Shown here: one piece after another, positions 27,668 to 35,533 of the stretch
Position numbering within the stretch: position 1 is the stretch's first letter
How the letters are laid out: every line of letters begins with the position of its first letter
DNA from: JBKEDF01 sp047975325
GTDB lineage: Bacteria; Pseudomonadota; Alphaproteobacteria; Rhodobacterales; Rhodobacteraceae
Direction: 5' to 3'
Assembly (NCBI GenBank): GCA_047975325.1
Contig: JBKEDF010000030.1
Coordinates: 1 to 64,000 of the forward strand
DNA: 64,000 nt
The notes under the pieces: generated by a model
What the model was told of the DNA's origin: nothing
The model's input: the letters and a program-made list of their open reading frames with translations, nothing else
Database searches by the model: none
Position numbers and translations under genes: made by a program

Positions 27668-28576
27668 TCAGTTACTACCCGTACCGTGAACCACGCGATC
27701 CAGCCAGCCGCGCCATTGATCGACCTGACCGACATAGGCCGACATCACATCGTGGCTGGCAGGGAATTCTTCGACAATCCGGGGGGCGGTAAAATATAAG
27801 GCGGCAAACAGGGCTGCGGCAGCAATCATCAACACGAAACCGCCACGAAAGGCGGATCGGGGCGATGGGGTGGCCTCCCCCTCCGTCGTTTCACCGGGGC
27901 GTTCCTCATTGCTGGCGCTAAGGGTGGAATTGATTTCCTCAAGATCGGGCAGCAGGTCACGCCGTGCAGCGGGGCGTTCGGCCTCATCATGATCGGCGGT
28001 TTCGCGATCTTCCGTCCCCGTGTTGCTTTCCTTCACCGTCTTGGGTTTTGGCGCGGGGGGTTCCGCAGGTTTCCTTTTGCCCAGGGCGGCGGTGGGGACT
28101 TCATCCAACCCCAGATCGGTCTGTGTTTCCAGTGGCCGTGCCTCGGCCCGTCTGGCTGCAGCCTCGCGCTCGGCCTCTTCCTTGAGCACGGCAAGCAGGC
28201 TTTCATCCAGCGTCCGGCGTGGCGGAAGGGGCTGATCCACCGTTTTTGGCGGCGGTGAGGCCGGTTTTTCAGACGAACCCGGCGCATCCTTCAGTGTCTG
28301 CGCGGGTTTTTCCTTTTCCTTCATCTCTTTGTCGGCATCGGCAGAAATTTCAGCCCCCGCCGTGGCGGGCGCAGGGTTCTTCCCCTTTGTCGATTTTACC
28401 TTTTCGGTATCCGCAATCGTATCTTCAGGTTTTCCAGCGTCTTCCTGCTTGGCATTATCAGGCAGTTGGAACCAGGCATGTTCACAATTCGAACATTGAA
28501 CATCGCGCCCGGTTTCGGGGATGGCGTTGTCATCTACTTCATATTGCGCTTCGCAATTCGGACAAATCAGCCGCAT
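27668..28576 (-). CDS. MJ0042-type zinc-ribbon membrane protein
   Basis: This 302-residue protein starts with a zinc ribbon, CPNCEAQYEVDDNAIPETG then CSNCEHAW (four Cys). A long charged, Pro/Lys/Glu-rich disordered stretch follows (about 40-235), then one transmembrane helix (FVLMIAAAALFAALYF, about 248-266) and a short C-terminal tail. In alphaproteobacteria this gene normally lies divergent to ftsE-ftsX. Here ftsEX seems to have been lost. The function is unknown. Confidence 0.88.
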   Translation of the reverse strand: MRLICPNCEAQYEVDDNAIPETGRDVQCSNCEHAWFQLPDNAKQEDAGKPEDTIADTEKVKSTKGKNPAPATAGAEISADADKEMKEKEKPAQTLKDAPGSSEKPASPPPKTVDQPLPPRRTLDESLLAVLKEEAEREAAARRAEARPLETQTDLGLDEVPTAALGKRKPAEPPAPKPKTVKESNTGTEDRETADHDEAERPAARRDLLPDLEEINSTLSASNEERPGETTEGEATPSPRSAFRGGFVLMIAAAALFAALYFTAPRIVEEFPASHDVMSAYVGQVDQWRGWLDRVVHGTGSN

Positions 28577-28739
28577 AAACCTATCCCAGACAGTATTTCA
28601 ACCACAGCCCCGCCTCCTTGTAGCGTTGCCGTTGAACTTATCCAATCCTTTGTAAGGCAAATTCGATCATTCCTCGATTGAAACCCCGCCGCCCATCGGC
28701 ATACTGCCCTCACAAGCAGCAGCCTCGGAAACCTGCCGC

Positions 28740-28897
28740 ATGAAACGGAGCCAGCGCGTGATCGCTTTTGACAATGCCGGCTATTGCCATGGCGGGACAG
28801 GGTGGGTGCCGTCTGCCATGTCACCGCCTCTGACGGCCGTCATCGCCTTTGCGCCACCCAACCTGCCGTCTTCCGGAAATTGAGGAAACTGACCTGA
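28740..28897 (+). pseudogene. Possible deletion scar of ftsE-ftsX
   Basis: From ATG 28740, one frame (47 codons) begins MKRSQRVIAFDNAGYCHGGTG, whose VI-x-x-x-N-x-x-Y-x-x-GG pattern resembles the FtsE N-terminus (VIELENVAYSYGG). A second frame further on reads FRKLRKLT and ends in TGA overlapping the plsC ATG as TGATG, as expected for an ftsX 3' end. The zinc-ribbon gene, ftsE, ftsX and plsC are normally consecutive in Rhodobacterales. Here about 1.5 kb appears deleted, leaving only the two ends. This rests on short similarity and context. The rest of 28577-28739 is promoter region for the zinc-ribbon gene. Confidence 0.4.
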
Positions 28898-29637
28898 TGC
28901 GCCATGCCCTGCAATGGACCTTGTCCCTCATCTTCATAGTCCAGATGTATATGGCAATGTTCGTGATCGGGATCATTTTCCTTCCCTGGGCTGCCTTCAG
29001 CCGCGACGGGGCAATAAGGGGCTGTCATGTATATACACGCTGGGTCCGGTTCAGCCTGGCCGCGTTGACAGGACTTCATACCGAGGTTCGTGGCACCCCA
29101 CCAACGGATGAGGTGCTCATCGCCGCCAAACACCAGAGCTTCCTTGATATCATCCTGATCTTCAATGCGTTGCCACGACCCAAATTCATCATGAAGAAGG
29201 AATTGATCTGGGCCCCGATCCTGGGCTTTTACGCCCTCCGGATCGGCTGCGTACCGGTGGATCGCGGCAAGCGCGGCAAAGCGATCACCCAGATGATGGC
29301 GGATGTGAAATCCGGCGCACAGCGCCCGGGGCAGCTTATCATCTACCCGCAGGGGACGCGGATCGCGCCCGGGGTCAAGGCCCCCTACAAGATCGGGTCC
29401 GCCGCGCTTTACACCCAGCTTGGGCAGGATTGCGTGCCGGTTGCCGCCAATGTCGGACTTTTCTGGCCAAAGCGCGGCATCCTGCGCAAGCGTGGCAAGG
29501 CGGTGGTGGAATTCCTGCCCCCTATCCCCCCCGGGCTCGGCAATGCCGAATTCATGGGACGGTTGCAGCATGAGGTTGAGACCGCCTCGGACACACTGAT
29601 GGCAGAAGCCGGATTCACCGCCCCCAGGACCCCCTGA
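28897..29637 (+). CDS. plsC: 1-acyl-sn-glycerol-3-phosphate acyltransferase
   Basis: This 246-residue lysophosphatidate acyltransferase has an N-terminal helix (LSLIFIVQMYMAMFVIGIIF). The catalytic HxxxxD motif is in AAKHQSFLDI, the acceptor-binding motif appears as YPQGTRIAPG (Gln in place of the usual Glu), and VPVAANVGLFW follows. The ATG at 28897 is chosen because GAGGAAA lies eight bases upstream. It makes phosphatidic acid at the inner membrane. It would normally follow ftsX, and its ATG overlaps a TGA (TGATG), consistent with an earlier coupled gene. Confidence 0.92.
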   Translation: MRHALQWTLSLIFIVQMYMAMFVIGIIFLPWAAFSRDGAIRGCHVYTRWVRFSLAALTGLHTEVRGTPPTDEVLIAAKHQSFLDIILIFNALPRPKFIMKKELIWAPILGFYALRIGCVPVDRGKRGKAITQMMADVKSGAQRPGQLIIYPQGTRIAPGVKAPYKIGSAALYTQLGQDCVPVAANVGLFWPKRGILRKRGKAVVEFLPPIPPGLGNAEFMGRLQHEVETASDTLMAEAGFTAPRTP

Positions 29638-29751
29638 AACCTGCAGCGCCACACGACCCTACCTGCAAGCCCGCTCACCGTGATCTTCTTTCGCGATTCC
29701 CGTGATTTGCGCTGTCATGTCCAGATTCCCTCGTTACTGCCTTCAGGGGGA

Positions 29752-29777
29752 GATAATTTTAACTTACTAAAATAATC
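29752..29777. promoter_or_regulatory. 26-bp palindromic operator upstream of the hemP unit
   Basis: GATAATTTTA and TAAAATAATC are 10-bp inverted arms with one mismatch, six bases apart, in an AT-rich island. It is 90 bp upstream of the small coupled gene and 220 bp upstream of hemP. HemP genes are iron-regulated in proteobacteria, so an Irr/Fur/RirA-type operator is a reasonable guess, but the regulator is not identifiable here. Confidence 0.5.
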
Positions 29778-29867
29778 GGGATTTACATTTCATTCGATTC
29801 GCGCCATGGTTCACGCATCTCCAAGCCAACCGACAGGTGAGCCCGGACCCCAACAGTGGAAACGCAG

Positions 29868-30002
29868 ATGCAAACCAAGACCCAGCCCCCCGCACACCCG
29901 GGGGTCGAATTCGCGGAACTGCTGCGCCAGTCCCTCGGCGGGTTTTATCCCGCAAGTGGCGGCTTCACCCAATGGCTCGACCGAATGGAGGACAGAAAAT
30001 GA
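29868..30002 (+). CDS. Small protein coupled to hemP (44 aa)
   Basis: ATG at 29868 begins a 44-residue frame (MQTKTQPPAHPGVEFAELL..., ending in WLDRMEDRK). Its TGA overlaps the hemP ATG as ATGA, and the hemP ribosome site (GGAGG) lies inside it. That coupling and the amphipathic helix-like VEFAELLRQSLGGFY support a real gene. The sequence belongs to no family I recognise. It is likely co-regulated with haemin uptake. Confidence 0.6.
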   Translation: MQTKTQPPAHPGVEFAELLRQSLGGFYPASGGFTQWLDRMEDRK

Positions 30003-30193
30003 ACATGCGCCCCAACCTTTCCCTGCCAACACAGACACGGCCCATCCCGCCAACCCGGACCGCCCCGGAGGCAATGCCCAGCCATGATGCGCTGCGGCTG
30101 ACGGCTGGCGGGAACCTTGCCCAGATCACGCTCAACGGGCAGATCTATTCCCTGCGCATTACCCGTGCGGGCAAGCTTATTCTTACGAAATAG
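29999..30193 (+). CDS. hemP: Haemin uptake protein HemP
   Basis: This 64-residue protein carries the HemP signature at the C-terminus: ITLNGQIYSLRITRAGKLILTK. The N-terminal half is Pro/Thr-rich. The ATG at 29999 has GGAGG 9 bases upstream within the preceding small gene. HemP is linked to haemin uptake and, in some rhizobia, to activation of haem receptor genes. No haem transporter is encoded nearby, so it stands as an isolated iron-related unit. Confidence 0.85.
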   Translation: MNMRPNLSLPTQTRPIPPTRTAPEAMPSHDALRLTAGGNLAQITLNGQIYSLRITRAGKLILTK

Positions 30194-30219
30194 GCCCGGT
30201 TTCCGTGAAACCTGCGTCA

Positions 30220-30247
30220 AAACCCGACTGTCCCTCTTATCGGGTTT
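30220..30247 (+). terminator. Possible terminator after hemP
   Basis: AAACCCGA and TCGGGTTT form an 8-bp stem with a 12-base loop, 27 bp past the hemP stop. The following T run is only three bases long, so termination may be weak. Confidence 0.4.
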
Positions 30248-30322
30248 GACCAGCCCGCATCTGCCCTTTCATACTTGGCGCGGATGCGGGCGGTGGCGCC
30301 GCCCGCAAGGACGGAGGACGCC

Positions 30323-32401
30323 ATGGCACAGGACAGCCCCCAGGACCAACCCATAGCCACAACCGACAGTGCCTATCTGCACTGGGCGGAAGAACTGGAC
30401 CGGGACAAGGATGACATACCCCGGTTAAGGGCCGCGCTGGTGCGGCTGGTGGCGGAAACCGACAGCCTGGACGATGCGCGCCTGCGGCTGAACGATGCCG
30501 TGTCAAGGGGCAACCTGATCCTTGATCCCGACGACATGGCACGTTTTGGAATGTCGGAGGGTGCCGAACCACCGCAGGATCCGGACGTGCTGGACGATCC
30601 GTTCACCATATACTGGTCCGGCCTCGACCTTCTGGAATTCCAGACCCGTTTCGGCGACACGCTGGAGATCCTGCATCCTTGCCGTTCGGTGGCCGCGGAA
30701 ACCCTGGCCTATCTTTCCCCCGCCCCTGAAGAGGCAGAAGCCCCCGCCGTCACGGAAAACCACCGGCAACCAAGGCCCATCGTTGCCGTGATCGATGATG
30801 GCATCGGTTTCCTGAACATGCGCTTTTGCCGCCGCGACAGACGACCCGGCGCCCCGGCGCGTTATCGCACACGTTTCCATGCGGTCTGGCTTCAGGCCTT
30901 CCGTACAGTCCCCAGTCCAGCCTATGGCGGCAGCTATATACATGCGGGGCAGGTTCTGCATCGCCGGGAAATAAACAAGATCCTCGCCCGGGGTCCCCGC
31001 CTTGACGAAGAGGCCGCCTATCGGCGGCTGAATCTCAAGCTTTATGAACCCGGCGCGCATCGTTCCACCGAATATGGCTTTTCCCACGGAACCCATGTGC
31101 TGGACCTTGCCGCCGGGGCCGATCCGGAAACCGACGACCCCGCGCTGGACTGGCCGCTTCTCGCCGTGCAGCTCCCGCCCGAGGCTGTGGACAACACTGC
31201 GGGAACCCAGCTTGAACCCTGCATTGTCGAAGGGGTGCGCTGGGTGCTGCAAAGGGCCCTGCGGATCAATGACACAAGCCCCGTCGTCATCAATATCTCT
31301 TTTTCAACCTTTGCCGGGCCGAAGGATGGTACCAAGTTCATTGAGGCGAGAATCGCCCGCATGGCCAATCGCTGGCAGGCCCGGCATGGGCGGCGCGTGC
31401 GGGTGGTCTATGCTTTCGGAAATGCCCGCCTGCATCATCAATGCGGTCATACCGAACTGACCCCGGGCCAGCGGGATCATATCACGTGGCGGCTGCTGCC
31501 CAATGATTTCGCGGCAAGCTACCTGGAAATTCGGCCCGAGGATCCCGCCGATATCGCGCGCCTCAAGATTGATCTGACTGCACCTTGCGGCGCCCTGCAG
31601 GTACTGGGCCCGATCCCGCAAAATACATATCGCCCGATCATGGATCGTGATGGGCGCATGGTGGGGCGCTACTACCATCTTGGCCCGCGCCAGACCGCAC
31701 CGGGTGTGATCACCCCGCCCTGTGGGGTGATCGCCCTTGCCCCCTCCGCCGGGGAAAAGGGCGCGCGCTTGATCCGCCCCGGTGCCTGGACGCTCGGGGT
31801 CGAAGCCGAAGGCACCAGGAAGCTGGTCCTGCGGCTTGAAGTCCAGCGCGGCGACACCCCGACCGGATACCGGCTGAGGGGGCGGCAAAGCTATCTGGAT
31901 GATCCCCGCGCCTATGATTGGGATCCCGAAACCGCCTCCTATACGAAACCCGGCCCGGATTGCCCCATCACCCGTGAGGCCACGCATTCAAGCTTCGTCA
32001 CCGCGACATCCGATTGCCTTTACTGCGTGGGTGCCGCACTGGACCTGCCGGTTCGCCCCCCCAGCCTGTACAGTGCCGAAGGCGCCCCCTGGACACGTCC
32101 CGGGCCAACGCTGGCGGCCATTGGCGATCGCGGCCATGCCCAGCGCGGGCTGGTCGCTTCGGGAACCTATTCCGGATCGGGCCGGATCGGCGACGGAACC
32201 TCGGTTGCCGCCGCCCGCGTCACAAGGGCGCTGGCAACGTCGCTGGATGACGGAACCTTCCCGCCAGTACCCGGCCCACCGGAGGTTGCCCAGATTGTCG
32301 CGCATTACGGCCAGCCCGGCCTTCTGTCCCATTCCAACCGGCAGGGCGCGGGCATCCTGACCGGCCCCGGGGACAGGCTCGCAATCATCAACGGCCTTTG
32401 A
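30323..32401 (+). CDS. Atypical S8 (subtilisin-like) serine peptidase
   Basis: This 692-residue protein has a readable subtilase triad: Asp158 (IVAVIDDGIGF), His255 (SHGTHVLDLAAG) and Ser627 (GDGTSVAAARV). The oxyanion Asn is in VVYAFGNARL. About 150 N-terminal residues have no recognised domain, and a 250-residue insert separates the Asn region from the Ser. There is no signal peptide, so it is probably cytoplasmic or specially exported. The ATG at 30323 follows GGAGG. It is convergent with a PAP2/haloperoxidase-like gene and near a SARP-like regulator. The substrate is unknown. Confidence 0.85.
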   Translation: MAQDSPQDQPIATTDSAYLHWAEELDRDKDDIPRLRAALVRLVAETDSLDDARLRLNDAVSRGNLILDPDDMARFGMSEGAEPPQDPDVLDDPFTIYWSGLDLLEFQTRFGDTLEILHPCRSVAAETLAYLSPAPEEAEAPAVTENHRQPRPIVAVIDDGIGFLNMRFCRRDRRPGAPARYRTRFHAVWLQAFRTVPSPAYGGSYIHAGQVLHRREINKILARGPRLDEEAAYRRLNLKLYEPGAHRSTEYGFSHGTHVLDLAAGADPETDDPALDWPLLAVQLPPEAVDNTAGTQLEPCIVEGVRWVLQRALRINDTSPVVINISFSTFAGPKDGTKFIEARIARMANRWQARHGRRVRVVYAFGNARLHHQCGHTELTPGQRDHITWRLLPNDFAASYLEIRPEDPADIARLKIDLTAPCGALQVLGPIPQNTYRPIMDRDGRMVGRYYHLGPRQTAPGVITPPCGVIALAPSAGEKGARLIRPGAWTLGVEAEGTRKLVLRLEVQRGDTPTGYRLRGRQSYLDDPRAYDWDPETASYTKPGPDCPITREATHSSFVTATSDCLYCVGAALDLPVRPPSLYSAEGAPWTRPGPTLAAIGDRGHAQRGLVASGTYSGSGRIGDGTSVAAARVTRALATSLDDGTFPPVPGPPEVAQIVAHYGQPGLLSHSNRQGAGILTGPGDRLAIINGL

Positions 32402-32419
32402 CGACAGGCCGGTAAAATG

Positions 32420-32458
32420 CGGAAGGGCCACCGCAGGGGACTTGCGACGACCCTTCCG
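32420..32458. terminator. Hairpin between convergent protease and PAP2 genes
   Basis: CGGAAGGG and CCCTTCCG form a perfect 8-bp stem with a 23-base loop, located between the stop codons of the convergent S8 peptidase and PAP2 genes. No T-tract follows on either strand. It may be a Rho-type or bidirectional stop signal. Confidence 0.35.
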
Positions 32459-32494
32459 GATGCGCCTGGGAGGAGGGCAACGGGACGGTCCCGC

Positions 32495-33535
32495 TCAGCG
32501 CACCCATTCGGAACGCGCCACCTGCCACAGATCAACAAGAAGCGGCGGCGGCGCGGATGTAAATGTCAGGGTCCCGGTTGCCGGAAGGATGTCCTCCAGC
32601 GTATCGAGTGTGAAATCATCGACAAACCCGGTACCATCAAAGGCACGAGCCGGAGTTTCGGGCGCCCCGGAAATCCAGTTCACGACCATCTCACCGATGC
32701 CCAGACCCAGAACCGCACCGGCCATGCTGTCGCTGGGATAATGCACCCCTGCAACGGTCCGGTTTGTCGCGATCCGCGCCGCAAGCCGCATCGGTTGCGT
32801 GCGATCCCGTACCGCAGTCAGCGCATCCACCCCCGTCCCGGCCTGAAGTGCGGAAAAGACCAGCGCAACGGTGAAAGATTCCGTCGCATGGCCGCTTGGC
32901 CAGGACCCATGGCCGGGCGTCTGGATGATCGGTTGCAATTCGTCGGTCGTGGTGATCGGACGCGGCAAGTCAAAATGCAGTTTGAGGCGCATTTCCAGCT
33001 TGCCCACCAGGCGCAAGACCGCCCTGATCAATTCGAGTGACCGCTTGGTCGCCACGCCGTCAAGATAGGCCTGCGTGCTGAAGAAGGAGAGGATATCCTG
33101 CGTTTGCACCTGGATCTCGGCCATACGGTCGATGCGCAGGTCGGCATAGCTGCGCATGATCTGCATCTGGTGATCGACAAAGGCCTGATCAAAAACCGGT
33201 CGGGTCAGGGTCGCGACGGCCCCCCCCCCGATATGAGGGCTGGTAACGGATCCGACATGGGTGGCAGCCAGATCCAGCCCGGCCAAGGCGCCGAATTCAT
33301 AATCGAGAACCGCAGCTTGCGGCCCTTCCTGCATCTTGCGAAACGCATCCCACCCCCCCGGAATGGGAAAATCGACAACCCGCCCATCCAGGCCCGCCCA
33401 TTGCCGTGCAATACCATCCCGGGTTGTGGCCAGCGCAAGCGACAGATAGGCCCCGGCAGGGCCGTCTGCGCCCCCTTGTTGCCCCCCCTGTGTGCCTTGC
33501 GTGCCCTGTGTTCCCTGCGTGCCCGAATATGACAT
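32495..33535 (-). CDS. PAP2 / vanadium haloperoxidase-like protein
   Basis: This 346-residue protein has all three PAP2/vanadate-binding motifs: K185-x6-R192P193 (KLHFDLPRP), P213SGH216 (WPSGHATESF) and R259-x5-H265 (RTVAGVHYPSD). These define acid phosphatases and vanadium haloperoxidases. It has no signal peptide and few hydrophobic helices, unlike membrane PAP2 lipid phosphatases, so it is closer to the haloperoxidase type. The N-terminus is a GTQ tripeptide repeated four times. It is divergent from the SARP-like regulator and convergent with the S8 peptidase. The reaction is not certain. Confidence 0.82.
   Translation of the reverse strand: MSYSGTQGTQGTQGTQGGQQGGADGPAGAYLSLALATTRDGIARQWAGLDGRVVDFPIPGGWDAFRKMQEGPQAAVLDYEFGALAGLDLAATHVGSVTSPHIGGGAVATLTRPVFDQAFVDHQMQIMRSYADLRIDRMAEIQVQTQDILSFFSTQAYLDGVATKRSLELIRAVLRLVGKLEMRLKLHFDLPRPITTTDELQPIIQTPGHGSWPSGHATESFTVALVFSALQAGTGVDALTAVRDRTQPMRLAARIATNRTVAGVHYPSDSMAGAVLGLGIGEMVVNWISGAPETPARAFDGTGFVDDFTLDTLEDILPATGTLTFTSAPPPLLVDLWQVARSEWVR
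33481..33529 (-). repeat. Short 9-bp tandem repeat encoding (GTQ)n
   Basis: The first codons of the PAP2 gene contain a 9-base unit encoding Gly-Thr-Gln, repeated four times with small differences (GGC ACG CAG type). The next residues are Gly/Gln-rich. Such repeats can expand or contract by slippage. Confidence 0.7.
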
Positions 33536-33660
33536 GTGACCCCCCGCGATTCTCCGCCAAGCCTGCCCAAGCTCATTGACAGACTAGTCGGACAGGACGA
33601 TCCGGGCCAATTGAATTTCGTGATTGCACGTCCTTTCCCCACAGTTTGACGGATTTCACG

Positions 33661-33677
33661 CTCTTTTGACGCAAGAG
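33661..33677. promoter_or_regulatory. Short palindrome in the PAP2-SARP divergent region
   Basis: CTCTT-TTGACGC-AAGAG has perfect 5-bp arms. It lies 125 bp from the PAP2 start and 119 bp from the regulator start, centred in the shared intergenic region, so it could be a binding site for the SARP-like regulator. The rest of 33536-33795 shows no gene. Confidence 0.3.
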
Positions 33678-33795
33678 ATCACCCGGGATCGGCAGATGCT
33701 TAACAAGTGTCGTGATATTTTTCCGCCGCCCCTATCTAGATCAACCCCCGGATGTTAAGATTGTGCCGAAAGGACGCCATGTCGGGGCGGGATGA

Positions 33796-35448
33796 ATGAC
33801 AAGGACCGATGCCGTAGGCACGGAGAAATGTGACGCCGTCATTGAGCTGTCGCTCTATGGCCCTTTTACCTTGCGCGATATCGTCAATGGCTGCGATCTG
33901 ACGCCGAAGCCTCACAAGGTGCGGGCCCTGATTGCGCTTTTGATGCTGTCTCCGGATTGCCGCCGCAGCCGCCGCTGGATCGAGGAACGACTCTGGAGTG
34001 ATCGCGGCGCACCGCAGGCGGCAGGGAGCCTCCGTCAGGCCCTGGTCGACCTGCGCAAGGCGCTCGGGTCCCATAGCGCGGTATTGCAGGCGGATCGGGA
34101 ATGGGTCAGTCTCGATGCCAAGGCCCTCGACCTGCTGCCGGCCAATGATGCGGGGGGGGAGTTTCTGGAAGGCGTGACCGTCCGCGATCCCTCCTTCCTG
34201 GCATGGCTGGAATGCGAAAGGCAAAAGATTGCGGGGCCGGGTGCGCCCCCCGGGATCTCCGGCATCATGACGGGCGGCCCGCTGAACCCGTCCGGCCAAC
34301 CCGAAATCGAACCGATCACGATCCGTTGTGTGACCTCCAATGCGCCGGGGACAGGTTCCAATGTGGTGGCGGAAATCATCGCCTCCCGCATCGCCACCGA
34401 TATTGCCGATCACGTGACCTCCTGCACCGTCACCCGGGGTTACGCCGATACCGATGGCCAGCAGACTGATCTGGAAATAACCTGCAACGTTGTCGAGGAT
34501 AGCGGCATCTGCCTGGCTTTCATCAAGATCGTACATATCCCCACGCATCGGGTGCTTTTCAACAAGGATTGCCGTTTTATCGGCACCGCCACCTCACTTG
34601 TCGGATCGGAGGAACTGATCTGCGCGGCCTATGAGGCGGCTGAACGTGTCGTAACGCGGGCACCGCATGTGCTGGGAGTCATCCGCCCAGTCGGGAAATC
34701 CACCGCGCTTGGCCAGCTTGCGCTGCACAAGATGTTTTCCTTTGACGAGGCCCAGCTGGCCGAAGCCGACCGTCTGATGGAACAGGCCTATGAGGTGGAA
34801 GGTAATGCCGTGCATCTGGCCTGGCGCGGTCTTTTGCAGATGGTGAAGGCGATCGAGTTGAGCCAGGCACAACGCCCCGAATTGCACGACATGGCGAAAT
34901 CCCTGACCGCCAATGCGATGGCAAACGATGAGGGCAATTCCACCGTGAAGGCACTGGTTTCGCAAACCCAGGCCATGCTCTTTGGCGATGCGGTGGCTGC
35001 CGGACAGGCCGCACAGGCCGCGCTGGAGGAAAATCCGCGTAATCCCTTTGCCCTTCAGGCCATGGCCGTGGCGAAAATGCTGGCTGGTGATGGCGAGGCC
35101 GCCTATCAGATGTCTTCGCTGGGCCGCACCTATGCCAGCCGATCATCATTTCGCCACTGGTGGGACGCGCATCATGCCACGATCTGCGTGGCCACCAACC
35201 GGGTCGATGAGGCGATCAGTGCGGCCGAGGCGGCCGCCTTCGGCGCGCCTTCGCTGCGCCCGGCTTATCGCTACCTGCTGTCCCTTTACGCCCAGAGGGG
35301 GGAACTGGACCGTGCCGTATCGATCAAGGAAAAACTCGAAACGATTGAACCTGGCTTCTCCCTTGACCGGATGTTGCGGGATCCCGATTACCCGGTCCGC
35401 ACCCTGCGCAATACCGGGTTCCTTAAGGCCCTGCGCAAGCTCATGTAG
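33796..35448 (+). CDS. SARP-like winged-helix transcriptional regulator with TPR-like C-terminus
   Basis: This 550-residue protein has an N-terminal OmpR/BTAD-type winged helix (about 15-100; LYGPFTLRD..LTPKPHKVRALIALLMLSP, RRWIEERLWSDRGAPQAAGSLRQALVDLRKAL). A TolB-like alpha/beta domain follows (about 175-260). The C-terminal 250 residues are helical repeats, TPR-like (EADRLMEQAYEVEGNAVHLAWRG and AAQAALEENPRNPFALQAMAVAKMLAGDGEAA). The layout matches regulators that sense protein or ligand signals through the repeats. It is divergent from the PAP2 gene with a 260-bp shared promoter region and probably controls it. Confidence 0.85.
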   Translation: MTRTDAVGTEKCDAVIELSLYGPFTLRDIVNGCDLTPKPHKVRALIALLMLSPDCRRSRRWIEERLWSDRGAPQAAGSLRQALVDLRKALGSHSAVLQADREWVSLDAKALDLLPANDAGGEFLEGVTVRDPSFLAWLECERQKIAGPGAPPGISGIMTGGPLNPSGQPEIEPITIRCVTSNAPGTGSNVVAEIIASRIATDIADHVTSCTVTRGYADTDGQQTDLEITCNVVEDSGICLAFIKIVHIPTHRVLFNKDCRFIGTATSLVGSEELICAAYEAAERVVTRAPHVLGVIRPVGKSTALGQLALHKMFSFDEAQLAEADRLMEQAYEVEGNAVHLAWRGLLQMVKAIELSQAQRPELHDMAKSLTANAMANDEGNSTVKALVSQTQAMLFGDAVAAGQAAQAALEENPRNPFALQAMAVAKMLAGDGEAAYQMSSLGRTYASRSSFRHWWDAHHATICVATNRVDEAISAAEAAAFGAPSLRPAYRYLLSLYAQRGELDRAVSIKEKLETIEPGFSLDRMLRDPDYPVRTLRNTGFLKALRKLM

Positions 35449-35533
35449 CGCCATCGGAACACCTGCCCTGCTGCGGCTTGCATTTCGACCGCCGCCCCGC
35501 TAGCAACTCCGCAGGATTTCAAAGGGGCCAGAA

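Noticed and set aside
33661..33677. CTCTT-N7-AAGAG as a firm regulator binding site
   Set aside because: The arms are only 5 bp and there is no second copy. It is listed as a weak candidate feature but not raised as a finding.
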